From NCBI RefSeq assembly GCF_030814225.1, contig NZ_JAUSUR010000002.1, positions 124,001-188,000 on the forward strand: 64,000 bases of DNA, written 5' to 3'. Made by a program: the position numbers and the translations under genes. The notes beneath the pieces are model-generated. The model did not search any database and was not told the origin of the DNA. It was given only the letters and a program-made list of their open reading frames with translations. Origin of the DNA: Breznakia pachnodae (GTDB taxonomy: Bacteria; Bacillota_I; Bacilli_A; Erysipelotrichales; Erysipelotrichaceae). Positions 49,995 to 60,012 of this stretch are shown here, one piece after another. The stretch's first letter is position 1; every line of letters starts with the position of its first letter.

Positions 49995-50684
49995 TTATTT
50001 GTTCTTGTATTTATCTCCAAAGCCGGCTTTATTTTCCTGACGTGATCTGGCAATTCCCATATCACCATCTGCAACATCGTGATCGATTGTACTACCTGCA
50101 GCTAATAGTGCATTTTTTCCAACTTTCACTGGTGCGATAAGATTGACATTGCTTCCAATGAATGCGCCATCACCAATTGTTGTTCTGAATTTGTTTTTTC
50201 CATCATAATTAACGGTAACAACACCACATCCGAAGTTGACCTTCTCACCCACGTCACTGTCTCCAATATATGTTAAATGTGCACACTTGCTTCCTCTCCC
50301 GAAGCTTGAGTTTTTGAACTCAACAAAGTTTCCAATACGTGCATCACCTATGATTTTTGTATGATTACGTAAATGCGACATTGGTCCAACAACACTGTTT
50401 TCTCCAACTTCACTGTCTGTAATCTTACTTGAATCAATCGTTGTTCCATCTCCAATTATTGAATTAGAGATAAATGAGTTTGGCAGAATAGTTACATTCT
50501 TTCCAATTTTACTACCTTTTAGAATATGTACATTTGGATAAATAACACTATCTTCTCCAATTTCTACATCTTCATCAATGTATACATTTCCTGTATCCAT
50601 GACGAACACTCCATTACGTAATAATTCTTCATTCTTTTTAATGCAATTCTCTTTGTACTTTAACATTTTGTCTGTATAGTCCAT
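49995..50684 (-). CDS. GlmU C-terminal (acetyltransferase) half as a stand-alone protein
   Basis: 229 residues from ATG 50684 (AAGGAG 7 bases upstream). Almost wholly left-handed beta-helix hexapeptides (IGEDSVIYPN, IGDGTTIDSS), with GPMSHLRNHTKIIGDARIGNFVEFKNS, GCGVVTVNYDGKNK and GSNVNLIAPV as in the acetyltransferase part of GlmU. The ~230-residue uridylyltransferase (LxGGxGTRM) domain is absent, and nothing upstream encodes it. It may make GlcNAc-1-P with a separate uridylyltransferase elsewhere. The ribosome site argues against simple truncation. Confidence 0.85.
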   Translation of the reverse strand: MDYTDKMLKYKENCIKKNEELLRNGVFVMDTGNVYIDEDVEIGEDSVIYPNVHILKGSKIGKNVTILPNSFISNSIIGDGTTIDSSKITDSEVGENSVVGPMSHLRNHTKIIGDARIGNFVEFKNSSFGRGSKCAHLTYIGDSDVGEKVNFGCGVVTVNYDGKNKFRTTIGDGAFIGSNVNLIAPVKVGKNALLAAGSTIDHDVADGDMGIARSRQENKAGFGDKYKNK

Positions 50685-50742
50685 AGTTAACTCCTTACAC
50701 CCCAATATAGTACCAAATTTTCAAGAAATATTCATCTCTTTC

Positions 50743-52203
50743 TTACGAATTTTCTTGTTTTTTATAATCCTTCTCGTAAATTGTCATATTCGCTCTACTA
50801 ACTTTACGAATTTTGCCTTTAATTTTCATATTTTGTAGAGCATCTAAAACCAAGTTTCCTTTCTGATTCAGGATTTCTACAAATGTTGCAACATCAATTA
50901 CTTCAATAATTCCAATATCATCACTAGTAATTCCTTCAATTGAACAAATCGCACCAACAATATCCATTGGTCGTATCTTTGCTTTCTTACCTGCATTGAT
51001 ATGCAACTTCATAATTTCATCTTCAAACAACAAGTTCTTTTCTGCTTTGATTGTTCTTGAAGAAGATGCATCAGCAAACAACACTTCTTTTTCTTTTAAA
51101 ATTTCATCATCAGGTAGCGTGTACTCATTCAAATCTCTTCCACTATCTTTAATCTGGTTAAAGAATCGTTTTCCTTCTTCATCCACAATAGTAACTGCTT
51201 TTCCCTGTTTTTCCATTCTAGCAGTTCTACCAATTCGATGCACATAGATTTCACTACTAGTAGGAACATCATAATTAACAATAAGTTCAATACCATCTAC
51301 ATCAATTCCTCTGGCTGCAACATCAGTTGCAATCAGGTATTTTATATACCCTAGTTTAAATTCTTTAATCGCCTGAATTCGTTTCTTCTGTTCCATTCCT
51401 CCATGCAGTTTGCCAACAAGTTTACTCTCACTAGATAATTTATCATATAAATTATCTACCTCTACTTGCGTATTACAGAAGATAATAGAACTGCTTGGAT
51501 TTTCATTTACTAAGATATCAAATACTTTTGGTTGTTTATCTTCACTATATATATAGTATTCATCTATTTGCGGCCTCGAGTCTTGTTCAACTTCAATATA
51601 GGTTGGATTATCCATATAGCGTTTACACAATTGTTCAATGTTCTGATTTAAGGTTGCTGATAATAACGTCATCACATATGGTGTAGTAATCGAATCCAGA
51701 ATATCATTTACCTGTTCTTCGAATCCAATTGCAAACATTTCATCTGCTTCATCTATTACCACATATTCTATTTCACTCAAATCAATAGTACCTTGTTCAA
51801 TGTGATCCAGCACTCTTCCAGGAGTACCAACTACAATGTGTGTACGTTGCTGTAATTGTTTCTCTTGCGCTTTATAAGAAACCTGTCCATAGATTGGTTC
51901 TACCTTTAATCGTTTATATCTTCCAATATGAAACATCTCTTCACGGACCTGTAATGCTAATTCTCTGGTTGGCGTTAACACCAATACCTGTGGTGTTCTC
52001 ACACTCCAATCCAGCATCTGAATAATTGGGATTGCGAATGCAGCCGTTTTTCCACTTCCAGTTTTTGACTTTACAATCGCATCCTGATGCGAAAATAAAA
52101 GAGGAAATAACTCTGACTGTACAGATGTTGGTTTCTGATACCCCAACTTATCCAGTGCCTTTAATATTTCCTCATCGAAATTGTAATCTTGAAAATTTGT
52201 CAT
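50743..52203 (-). CDS. dbpA: DEAD-box RNA helicase with DbpA-type RNA-binding tail
   Basis: 486 residues. Motifs: VKSKTGSGKT (I), PTRELA, VIDEADEMF (II, DEAD), LLSATL (III), TDVAARGIDVDG (V), HRIGRTARM (VI). Residues ~405-475 form the DbpA/YxiN C-terminal domain (KIRPMDIVGAICSIEGI...VATFVEIL), which in known members binds 23S rRNA hairpin 92. Ribosome assembly is thus likely. Confidence 0.92.
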   Translation of the reverse strand: MTNFQDYNFDEEILKALDKLGYQKPTSVQSELFPLLFSHQDAIVKSKTGSGKTAAFAIPIIQMLDWSVRTPQVLVLTPTRELALQVREEMFHIGRYKRLKVEPIYGQVSYKAQEKQLQQRTHIVVGTPGRVLDHIEQGTIDLSEIEYVVIDEADEMFAIGFEEQVNDILDSITTPYVMTLLSATLNQNIEQLCKRYMDNPTYIEVEQDSRPQIDEYYIYSEDKQPKVFDILVNENPSSSIIFCNTQVEVDNLYDKLSSESKLVGKLHGGMEQKKRIQAIKEFKLGYIKYLIATDVAARGIDVDGIELIVNYDVPTSSEIYVHRIGRTARMEKQGKAVTIVDEEGKRFFNQIKDSGRDLNEYTLPDDEILKEKEVLFADASSSRTIKAEKNLLFEDEIMKLHINAGKKAKIRPMDIVGAICSIEGITSDDIGIIEVIDVATFVEILNQKGNLVLDALQNMKIKGKIRKVSRANMTIYEKDYKKQENS

Positions 52204-52298
52204 GTCTATCCTCTTTATTTTCTTATGTACTTTAAGTATACCCTCAAAATCAATTTACGTCTATCACTCGAAGATATAAAATCTACATCTGCCATGCA

Positions 52299-52327
52299 TT
52301 GATTACCACCCATAATTGAAATATAAT
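52299..52327 (+). promoter_or_regulatory. Promoter of the 52356 gene
   Basis: TTGATT (52299-52304), 17 bases, TATAAT (52322-52327). Confidence 0.75.
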
Positions 52328-52355
52328 AACTATAGATAACAGGAGAGGAAATCAT

Positions 52356-52658
52356 ATGAGTGACTATTTAATATTTTTCTTTGTTTATGCTTCTATTCTT
52401 ACTTTATCAATGATTATAAGCAAAAAGCATTATACATATCTTGGTTTGCGATATAAATTTTATGCTTTACCGTATGGTAGAGTTTATGATGTGTTAATCA
52501 TTTTAGTTCTTATTATTATTCCAATCATTATAGAAGTAAATTCTATAGACAATTATTTAATTCTTATGAGTCCTTGTTATTTACAATTACTTATTATTGC
52601 AATCACTGAAATAGCACATAAAATAATCAATAGAAAGAAAGTTGTAACGCACAGTTAA
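52356..52658 (+). CDS. Small integral membrane protein
   Basis: 100 residues with three predicted helices (LIFFFVYASILTLSMII, VLIILVLIIIPIIIEV, LILMSPCYLQLLIIAI). AGGAGAGG and a good promoter precede it. Family unrecognised. Converges on a surface-protein gene with a shared terminator whose stem overlaps the last codons. Confidence 0.75.
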   Translation: MSDYLIFFFVYASILTLSMIISKKHYTYLGLRYKFYALPYGRVYDVLIILVLIIIPIIIEVNSIDNYLILMSPCYLQLLIIAITEIAHKIINRKKVVTHS

Positions 52659-52690
52659 CCATTACAATGATACTATACGTTACAACTTTT
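52638..52690. terminator. Bidirectional terminator
   Basis: Stem AAAGTTGTAACG / CGTTACAACTTT with a ~28-base loop and T runs on both strands, between convergent genes. Confidence 0.7.
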
Positions 52691-52700
52691 TATTTTTTTA

Positions 52701-54104
52701 TTATGCTCTTTGTTTTTTTATTTTAATTACAACTATGCTCAACAATGATAAACCACCTAATAACATCATTGCAGCTACATTTGTTGAATCACCTGTTGCT
52801 GGTGCAACTGATGCTGATGTTTTAGTTGCTGCCTTTGTTTGTTTCTTATACACGAATATCATTTTTTGATCAGGGTTATCTTTTGTTAAAGTTACTGATT
52901 GTGATTCAGCTCCACTTAACTTGTAACTATCAAATGATTTAGCTTTTGCTTTATACTCTTGCAAACCTAATCCTTTATCAAATGTTTCTGTTGAAAGAAC
53001 TTTCCCATTTTCATCTACATGTTCAACTGTATATTTTGGGTGTACATAGTATAATTGAACACTTTGAGGATTTGTTGTATAGGTACCAGTATTTGCATCA
53101 AGACTACTTCCTACGTATACATAATCACCAATTGTTGCTGGTGGATTTACTGTGAAGTTTTGACCTTCATATCCATCTGCTGTCATTGTATCTTTTACAC
53201 TCATATTGGTATCACCCAAAGTTGTATAATCAATGAACTCAACATTCACTTCTCCTACTTCACGTGTTGTTTTTGAAAGAATTGTAATATCTGAGAAGGT
53301 TGCATAAGATAATGATGAGCAATAGTGTGAATTATATGCACTGTAGATACCAAAATCATTACCACCTGTGTACCCTGTTGGAACTTGGTCACTAGTTGCA
53401 GTTGCAAGATCTAAATCAAAATTAATCATACTAACTGAAGAATCACTCGCTGTTCTTGTTACTTCAACTGAAAACTTAGTTTCTTCAGATTTTAACTTTA
53501 CTGTATATGTATCATTTGATCCTGTTGGAATTGGTTGTGAATAAACTACTGGACAAGAATAAATTAAACTAGATCCGCCAAGTACATGATTTCCTTCTAA
53601 ATCGAAATGATCCATTTTTCTTAAAGCAATTCGGTAACTTTCAAGTGAGAAATAATAACCACTGTATGTCCCATCAGTATTTTTTACACAGTTCACAAAG
53701 AATCCTACACTATTAATTGTATGCCAATCCATTTGGTCTTGGCTTATACTAAATGTAAATTCTTTCGCTGAAGCATCACTTTCTGTATAATATAAAAAAT
53801 CTAGATATGGGTTAGAATAGTAACCAAAAAACTTAACTTCATTTCCAATTAATTGAATATGTTCATCACTTCCATCACCAAGTAATCCTGACTGTGCTGA
53901 AGTAAAGGCCATATCATGACCTACTTCCTGATATTTATCCCAACTGATTGCAGTTACTGCTGGATTATTGATTGTTGAATCAAAATTTTCATCATTTACA
54001 ACAATCGCCTCTTCTTCCTCTGCAACTACATTGTTTGGAAATATACCAACTACTAAACTAAGTGCAATCGCTGAGATTGCTAAAAATATACTCTTTTTCT
54101 TCAT
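52701..54104 (-). CDS. Wall-anchored surface protein with MucBP-like domains
   Basis: 467 residues. Signal peptide (MKKKSIFLAISAIALSLVVG, cleavage near VVAEE), a ~240-residue beta-rich domain of lectin-like look (unnamed), then two MucBP-like units (VNVEFIDYTTLGDTN... and YTVEHVDENGKVLSTE...FVYKKQ). It ends in APATGDSTNVAAM, a hydrophobic helix and KIKKQRA. The signal matches the 16950-18350 protein almost exactly. Adhesion to glycans or mucin is plausible. GGAGAG precedes the ATG. Confidence 0.85.
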   Translation of the reverse strand: MKKKSIFLAISAIALSLVVGIFPNNVVAEEEEAIVVNDENFDSTINNPAVTAISWDKYQEVGHDMAFTSAQSGLLGDGSDEHIQLIGNEVKFFGYYSNPYLDFLYYTESDASAKEFTFSISQDQMDWHTINSVGFFVNCVKNTDGTYSGYYFSLESYRIALRKMDHFDLEGNHVLGGSSLIYSCPVVYSQPIPTGSNDTYTVKLKSEETKFSVEVTRTASDSSVSMINFDLDLATATSDQVPTGYTGGNDFGIYSAYNSHYCSSLSYATFSDITILSKTTREVGEVNVEFIDYTTLGDTNMSVKDTMTADGYEGQNFTVNPPATIGDYVYVGSSLDANTGTYTTNPQSVQLYYVHPKYTVEHVDENGKVLSTETFDKGLGLQEYKAKAKSFDSYKLSGAESQSVTLTKDNPDQKMIFVYKKQTKAATKTSASVAPATGDSTNVAAMMLLGGLSLLSIVVIKIKKQRA

Positions 54105-54276
54105 TCCCTCTCTCCTCTAAAGTAACTTAATACTTCTCATTTATAAGAACGTATTTACAGTTTGAACTTTTCTTATCCATTCATAAACCGCATGCCCTCT
54201 ATTTATCGTCCTCTAATTTAAAGATGCAATTTATCTTAATTTAGTTCCATCTTTTTATTGTTTTTTTCATATCGAT

Positions 54277-54319
54277 CAAAAAAAACGATAGAATATGGCT
54301 AATTCCATAATCTCTATCG
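54277..54319 (-). terminator. Terminator of the ula operon
   Basis: A long hairpin (CGATAGA / TCTATCG outer, TATGG / CCATA inner) followed by eight Ts on the minus strand, just after the HAD gene. Confidence 0.9.
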
Positions 54320-54324
54320 CCTTT

Positions 54325-55122
54325 TTATATAAACTGTTTTAAATATTCAATTACTCCATTGTTGCGATTACTTCCACAAAAGGCTTTGGCAACTTCTTTC
54401 AATGCTGATTCAGCATTTGCTACAGCTACTCCATATCCTGCAACTTCAAACATACTAATATCATTATAATTATCTCCAAATACAAGTACTTGTTCTTCCT
54501 TAATATTTAAATAGTTACACAATCTATGAATTGCTTCGCCTTTTGTAGCTAGTCGATCAGAAAAAGTATAAATAGAACCTTCTGATTTTAGAAGAATTGA
54601 CTCCTTACAGATAAATTCTAATTCCTTCTGTATTCTTTTCATTTTATTATCATCTTCATCAATACAAACCAATTTAAGTATTGCTTTCTTAGGTCTGACA
54701 AACGTTGTTGTATATGTAATATCAACCTTTCCTTCCAGTCTCTTTATAAAAGGAATTATTGGATTTGTCTTTCTCACAAAGACTTCATCATTTGCATAAG
54801 CAATATACCCAATATTATTTTCTTCCAATACTTTAGTTGCGCTCTCTAAATCATCCATATTGATATTTTGCTGGTGTAGGCATTTACTATGATAAAAAAT
54901 ATTTGCACCATTATTGCAGATAACTGGAACTTCTATTTTAATCTGTTGAATATAGTTTTCTAAGATATGAATATTTCTTCCACTAGCTAAAGTGAAATCA
55001 ATTCCTTTTGATCTTAGTTTTTCCTTTATCCAAGATACTTCACTACTTAATTCTTTTTCATCATTCAGCAAAGTTCCATCCATATCACATACAACTAGTT
55101 TATAATCATCAAGATTCATCAT
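54325..55122 (-). CDS. HAD-superfamily phosphatase, Cof type
   Basis: 265 residues. Motif I VCDMDGTLL, motif II TLASGR, motif IV FGDNYNDISMFEVAG. Cof-type phosphatases act on sugar phosphates and related compounds. It overlaps ulaE by 14 bases, so it is the last gene of the ula operon. Its substrate may be a pathway side product. Confidence 0.9.
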   Translation of the reverse strand: MMNLDDYKLVVCDMDGTLLNDEKELSSEVSWIKEKLRSKGIDFTLASGRNIHILENYIQQIKIEVPVICNNGANIFYHSKCLHQQNINMDDLESATKVLEENNIGYIAYANDEVFVRKTNPIIPFIKRLEGKVDITYTTTFVRPKKAILKLVCIDEDDNKMKRIQKELEFICKESILLKSEGSIYTFSDRLATKGEAIHRLCNYLNIKEEQVLVFGDNYNDISMFEVAGYGVAVANAESALKEVAKAFCGSNRNNGVIEYLKQFI

Positions 55123-55972
55123 AAAATACCATATCCAGATGATTTCTTAAAAATTTAGATGCATCTTGAATCACTGTTTTCCAGTCCTCATTATTTATAT
55201 ACCAGAATTCACCAACGAAACGTTGAACGTTCATATCTTTTAATACTTTTAGGTTTTCTATATATTCGGTATGTCCAGTTCCAAAAGGAATCTCACGATA
55301 ATGATTAGGTATTGTTTCTTTTAAATGTGTTGCGATAATCTTTCCAGTTCCTAATTTTAAATCTTCACTAACACTAGTTCCATATAATAGACTGGCATTT
55401 TTAAGATTACCAATGTCTGGGTAAACGCCTAGGTATGGATTATTGATTAAGTTTACATATTCCATACTCTTACTTACGGTATCCATAAACGATGTTTCCA
55501 TTGTTTCAAACCCTAATAAGATTCCTTTAGCTGCAGCCATCAGTACACAACTCTTTAAGTTCTTTTCAAACAATTGTTTTGTTTCATCATTTCCTTCTTC
55601 ATAATATACATCATATCCAGCTAATTGAATAATGGGTATTCCTAAATCACTAGCTAGCTGAATTGCTTTTTTCATAATGTTCAGTGATTGATTCTGCATA
55701 ACAGTTTCTGGATGCCCCAAAGGAAATCTGCGATGTCCACTTAAACATATAGAACCAATTTTTACTTCGGTATCGTACATTGCTTTTACAATCGCAAAAC
55801 GTTCGTCTTTTCTCATATCAAGTCTGGATAATTTCTCATCACTTTCATCAATACTCAACTCAAAAAAATCAAATCCACATTCTTTGGTAACTGCAAGCTT
55901 CTCATGAATGCTTAAACTATTTGGCATTGATTTTTCATACAAACCTAATTGATAACTATTTCTTTTGTCCAT
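55109..55972 (-). CDS. ulaE: L-ribulose/L-xylulose-5-phosphate 3-epimerase
   Basis: 287 residues from ATG 55972 (GGAG about 11 bases upstream, inside the end of ulaF). TIM-barrel with [41 protein letters not shown] and QRFVGEFWY, closely as in E. coli UlaE. It converts L-xylulose-5-P to L-ribulose-5-P. Confidence 0.9.
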   Translation of the reverse strand: MDKRNSYQLGLYEKSMPNSLSIHEKLAVTKECGFDFFELSIDESDEKLSRLDMRKDERFAIVKAMYDTEVKIGSICLSGHRRFPLGHPETVMQNQSLNIMKKAIQLASDLGIPIIQLAGYDVYYEEGNDETKQLFEKNLKSCVLMAAAKGILLGFETMETSFMDTVSKSMEYVNLINNPYLGVYPDIGNLKNASLLYGTSVSEDLKLGTGKIIATHLKETIPNHYREIPFGTGHTEYIENLKVLKDMNVQRFVGEFWYINNEDWKTVIQDASKFLRNHLDMVFYDES

Positions 55973-56657
55973 AATAAGCATTCGCTCCATGTTTTCTTAA
56001 GAAATGTTTATCTAATAATACTGGCTGCATTTCTTCAATCACTCCTTGGTGCAGTTGTGATGAAACAAATGCCATCATTGCACACTCTTCCATTACCACT
56101 GCATTGTGTACTGCATCCGCTGCATTCTTTCCCCAGGCAAAAGGTCCATGACTATGTACCAATACCCCAGGAACTGCATTTGGATCAATCTCTCTTTCAT
56201 GAAATGTCTCAACTATTACTTTACCAGTTTCTAATTCATAGTCTTCTACAATCTCTTTGTAATTCATTTTCCTTGTACATGGAATCGCACCATGAAAATA
56301 ATCAGCATGTGTTGTTCCTAATGCAGGTAAATCCATTCCTGCCTGTGCCCAAGAAGTTGCCCATCTGGAATGCGTATGTACTACTCCACCAATATCAGGG
56401 AAGTTTTTATAAAACTCCAGATGTGTCATTAAATCACTTGATGGATTTAATGTACCTTCTACAACATTCCCATCTAGGTCACATAAAACAATATCATCAC
56501 TCGTCATACCATCATATTCAACTCCACTTGGTTTGATTGCAACAATACCTTTTTCACGGTCAATTGCAGATACATTTCCCCAAGTGAAGGTTATCAATCC
56601 ATGTTTTGGCAGATCCAAATTAGCTTGTAGGACTTTCTCTTTTAGTTCTTCTAACAT
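55956..56657 (-). CDS. ulaF: L-ribulose-5-phosphate 4-epimerase
   Basis: 233 residues. Class II aldolase fold: [20 protein letters not shown], the zinc ligands in [14 protein letters not shown] and [11 protein letters not shown]. AraD/UlaF type. It makes D-xylulose-5-P, which enters the pentose-phosphate pathway. AGGAGG precedes the start. The operon context favours the name ulaF over araD. Confidence 0.92.
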   Translation of the reverse strand: MLEELKEKVLQANLDLPKHGLITFTWGNVSAIDREKGIVAIKPSGVEYDGMTSDDIVLCDLDGNVVEGTLNPSSDLMTHLEFYKNFPDIGGVVHTHSRWATSWAQAGMDLPALGTTHADYFHGAIPCTRKMNYKEIVEDYELETGKVIVETFHEREIDPNAVPGVLVHSHGPFAWGKNAADAVHNAVVMEECAMMAFVSSQLHQGVIEEMQPVLLDKHFLRKHGANAYYGQKK

Positions 56658-56666
56658 AGAATCCTC

Positions 56667-57698
56667 CTAATCTTTCACTATATATACGGCTGCTTCATTT
56701 AATGTATGATTCGCTGCAATAATCAGATCCTGATCTTTCTGATTAACAACTGCAAGATTGGCTGGTCCACAACCACGTTCAATTACGGTTGTTTCAAACT
56801 TCCCATCAATATATTGTACATAAAATAATTCACAGTCATTTCTACGTACTCCAGCTAGGAATGTTGGAACTCCTCTTAATGTAGTTGCGACTAATGTATG
56901 GGCAAAATCAATCTCATTGCGATATTCATATACACGTTTATATTCATTTCCATCTTTCTTATAAATATATATTTGATTTCCATGGAATGGCTCAATGGTC
57001 ATGATTTCATCTTCACCATCACCATCAATATCCATAATAGCAATTTCACTAATCGTTCCTTCCATAATTGTTTCACTCTTCCACTCACCATCTTCTTTCT
57101 GTGGAGGTGTAACCTTCAGGATACCTTGATCACTTCCAAAGTAACCAATATATTGTCCATTTTCAATTCGACTAAAATATCCATGATTTCTAAACAATCC
57201 ATCTTTTAGAACAGTTAATTCAATTCCATCTTCTAAATTATCATTCATCTTTCCAATATATATTTTACCTGGTGATCTCCAGTCTTCTTTATTTTCTTTT
57301 ACCGTTGCTATGGTAGCAGCAATAAAGTAATTTACTCCATTTACATCATAAATATCAAAACGATGTAGATATGGAAGATATAAGACATCTTTGATTTCCC
57401 AGCCATTTTCACCATACTTACCCCAAACAATTTTCGCTTTGCTCGGTGATACTTTTAGATAAAAGTCTTGTACTGCCAGAAACTCATTCTTTTTATTTGG
57501 AATCGGAATAATTGACATTGTTCCTCCACCATGATCCCAAACACTTTCACGCTTTTCAAAGCGTTCTCCACTGTATGCATAACAAGGTCCATCCACTTCC
57601 TCACTCGCTAATAGCAAGTTCAGTTCATCGTTCACTTCAATACTGCTTGCACAGTAACAACGATACATGTCGTCCAAGTGTATTTTTGTTATTTTCAT
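56667..57698 (-). CDS. Beta-propeller-like protein of unknown role in the ula operon
   Basis: 343 residues from ATG 57698 (GGAGG 5-6 bases upstream; the ATG at 57710 overlaps it). No signal peptide, so cytosolic. An FG-GAP-like repeat with the calcium-loop pattern MDIDGDGEDEIM and repeated strands (RFDIYDVNGVNYFIAA, YVQYIDGKFETTV) suggest a propeller. Such a gene is not part of E. coli ula. It lies between ulaB and ulaF and might be an enzyme (e.g. lactonase-like) or a chaperone; nothing in the sequence fixes this. Confidence 0.75.
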   Translation of the reverse strand: MKITKIHLDDMYRCYCASSIEVNDELNLLLASEEVDGPCYAYSGERFEKRESVWDHGGGTMSIIPIPNKKNEFLAVQDFYLKVSPSKAKIVWGKYGENGWEIKDVLYLPYLHRFDIYDVNGVNYFIAATIATVKENKEDWRSPGKIYIGKMNDNLEDGIELTVLKDGLFRNHGYFSRIENGQYIGYFGSDQGILKVTPPQKEDGEWKSETIMEGTISEIAIMDIDGDGEDEIMTIEPFHGNQIYIYKKDGNEYKRVYEYRNEIDFAHTLVATTLRGVPTFLAGVRRNDCELFYVQYIDGKFETTVIERGCGPANLAVVNQKDQDLIIAANHTLNEAAVYIVKD

Positions 57699-57719
57699 TT
57701 TCTCCTCCATTTTTAAGAA

Positions 57720-57748
57720 AACAACTATCGGCGAAGCCGATAGCTGTT
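57720..57748 (-). promoter_or_regulatory. Intercistronic hairpin after ulaB
   Basis: On the minus strand CTATCGGC / GCCGATAG plus AACA/TGTT arms around a tight loop, followed by TTTTC. A short U tract makes it a leaky terminator or an RNA-stability element that would lower expression of the downstream genes relative to the PTS genes. Confidence 0.7.
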
Positions 57749-58047
57749 TACTTGAAACGTTGTGCTAAATCTGTCTCTTCGACACGTTCTTTTACTTCTT
57801 TTGGAGACATTACATTACGGATACCAATAACAGTGATTCCTTTTGCTTTTGCATCTGTAAACATGTCTACAAAGTTCATCGGTGTAAATACTACATCATA
57901 TTGTGATGCAGATGATTTACCTTCGGCAATTGAACAGTGATGTGACTTTGTAAGGTTAAATCCTAAATCTTTCAATCCAGTTTCTACACTCTTTTTCAAC
58001 ATCAAACTTGTTCCCGATCCATTTGCACATGATATTAAAACTCTCAT
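57748..58047 (-). CDS. ulaB: L-ascorbate PTS EIIB
   Basis: 99 residues. The phospho-Cys loop is at the start (LISCANGSGTS, Cys7). It passes phosphate from UlaC to the sugar at UlaA. Lies 22 bases after ulaA. Confidence 0.92.
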   Translation of the reverse strand: MRVLISCANGSGTSLMLKKSVETGLKDLGFNLTKSHHCSIAEGKSSASQYDVVFTPMNFVDMFTDAKAKGITVIGIRNVMSPKEVKERVEETDLAQRFK

Positions 58048-58069
58048 AATTACCTCCTTAAAATTTTAA

Positions 58070-59530
58070 TTATTGAGAATTACCAACTTTTTCTAAGTAA
58101 GCATCATAGTCTTCTGTAATTAAGAAGTAAGTATCTTTATTTTTACGGTATTGCAGTTGTGGAATCGCTATTAAAATAATTACAACGATACCAATTCCAA
58201 TATAACCTGCGTATTTCATAATTACGGTGAATACTGGCCATACTGTAGCCCAGTCAAACATTCCTAAGTATCCTCCATATTGAGCCAATCCCACCCATGT
58301 TGCAATCAGTGCTGAACCAGCTACCTGAATGATTCCTGAGAAGAATGGTAAGATACATGCGGCTTTTACTCCACCTTTATTGTTGGCAAATACTGCGATT
58401 GCAGCATTGTCAAAGAACATTGGAATAAATCCTGCAATAATAACGGTTGGTGATTTAAATAGAATCAATAGACCAATTGTTAAAAACTGTCCTAATGCTC
58501 CAAATAAGAATCCAAGAGTTACAGCATTTGGTGATCCAAACGCCAGTGTTGCTGATACATCGATACCTGGAACTGCTCCTGGTAATAATGTATTTGAAAT
58601 CCCATGGAATGATTCAGTTAATTCATCAACGAATGTACGTACTCCTAATTGTAGGATAGCAAGATATACTGCAAAGTTCAATGATGTCGTTAGGATATAG
58701 AAGAAGAAACTTTGTCCTTCACTCATAAACCCTGCTTCAATCAGATATGGCTGTCCAAGAACTAATAAGATAATTCCAAAGAACAGTAACATAAGAATTG
58801 AAGTTGATACCATATTTTCATTAAAGATTGACAAGAAACCTGGTAGGTTAATATCTTCTATTTTTTTACTTGATTTAAACTTTAATTTACTAGCTACCCA
58901 TGAACTTAAAGCAATCCCAAACATCTGTTGGTGAGCTACGGCAAATCCCGCCCCTCCAGTTAAGTCCTGGGTGATATCGGCAGTTAAGTTGGAACCAACT
59001 GCCCAATACAATCCTAATACTAATCCCATAACAGCTAAGATTTCAATTCTTCCCAAGTCTGGGAAACAGAATAGAATTAGCCAGAATGCTGTTGCGGCCT
59101 GTTGTACCTGTACATTACCAGTCGTAAATACAGAACGCATTTTTGTGTACTTCTTTAATCTAACTAAAATCAGATTGGCAATAAAAGCAATTAGTAGAAG
59201 AATCATTACATCTCCAAATGTTCTTCCAAATGTTTCTTCTATTCCATCCGTAATTGCATTTTGCCCAAAGTAAGGGTCAATTACAGTTGCACTTAAATCA
59301 AATCTTTCTTTTAGTCCTACCAAAATTGGTCTAAAGTTGTTGATTAACCCTCCAGAACCAACCGACAGAATAAAGTAACCTACGGTTGCTTTTAAGAATC
59401 CTGCGAAACTTTGGTATAACGGTTTCTTTAATAACATATATCCTAATAATACGATAAATCCAATAAAGTATGCTGGTTGCGTCAATACGTTTGTCGCAAA
59501 AAACTCCCATATATCTAGTAAAAAATCCAT
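58070..59530 (-). CDS. ulaA: L-ascorbate PTS permease EIIC
   Basis: 486 residues with ~11 helices. Contains GSGGLINNFRPILVGL, ITDGIEETFGR and FVAHQQMFGI-like AVAHQQMFGIALSSWVA, as in UlaA/SgaT permeases. Takes up L-ascorbate with phosphorylation. Ends 2 bases after ulaC; GGAGG before the start. Confidence 0.93.
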   Translation of the reverse strand: MDFLLDIWEFFATNVLTQPAYFIGFIVLLGYMLLKKPLYQSFAGFLKATVGYFILSVGSGGLINNFRPILVGLKERFDLSATVIDPYFGQNAITDGIEETFGRTFGDVMILLLIAFIANLILVRLKKYTKMRSVFTTGNVQVQQAATAFWLILFCFPDLGRIEILAVMGLVLGLYWAVGSNLTADITQDLTGGAGFAVAHQQMFGIALSSWVASKLKFKSSKKIEDINLPGFLSIFNENMVSTSILMLLFFGIILLVLGQPYLIEAGFMSEGQSFFFYILTTSLNFAVYLAILQLGVRTFVDELTESFHGISNTLLPGAVPGIDVSATLAFGSPNAVTLGFLFGALGQFLTIGLLILFKSPTVIIAGFIPMFFDNAAIAVFANNKGGVKAACILPFFSGIIQVAGSALIATWVGLAQYGGYLGMFDWATVWPVFTVIMKYAGYIGIGIVVIILIAIPQLQYRKNKDTYFLITEDYDAYLEKVGNSQ

Positions 59531-59532
59531 CT

Positions 59533-60009
59533 CTATTCCTCCTCGACTACGTCCTTATATTTTTCTTTAATTGCAGTAAAGTCTTCCATGGAATTCATTT
59601 CCATCAAATCCTCTACGACTCCTTCATGCATAAGCATATTTGACAATCTTGAAATATTATTGCAATGTTCATCATGATTCTTTGCTGCTAAAGTAAAGAA
59701 TAACTTCGCACTCTTATCAGGATTCCCCACTTCAAATTCAATATCCTGATCAAATTTTGTAAATCCAATACCAGTCCCTAAAACGCCTTCGCTTTTATCT
59801 GTAGAATGTGGCATTGCAACACCTGGAATCAATACAATGTATGCTCCATGTGTTTCCACACATTCAATGATTTCCTTTACATATGTTTCTGTAATGATTT
59901 CTTTTTCAATCATATTCTGGCAACTTAAACTAATCGCTTCTTTCCAATCCTCTGTACCTGTTTCGAAACGAACTAAATCATTTTCATACAGGTAATCTAA
60001 CATCTTCAT
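59533..60009 (-). CDS. ulaC: PTS EIIA (fructose/mannitol type) of the ascorbate system
   Basis: 158 residues. The phospho-His motif is IPGVAMPHS, with GTGIGFTKFDQDI after it. The product phosphorylates UlaB. It sits 3 bases after ulaG and directly before ulaA, the expected order. Confidence 0.9.
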   Translation of the reverse strand: MKMLDYLYENDLVRFETGTEDWKEAISLSCQNMIEKEIITETYVKEIIECVETHGAYIVLIPGVAMPHSTDKSEGVLGTGIGFTKFDQDIEFEVGNPDKSAKLFFTLAAKNHDEHCNNISRLSNMLMHEGVVEDLMEMNSMEDFTAIKEKYKDVVEEE

Positions 60010-60012
60010 AAA

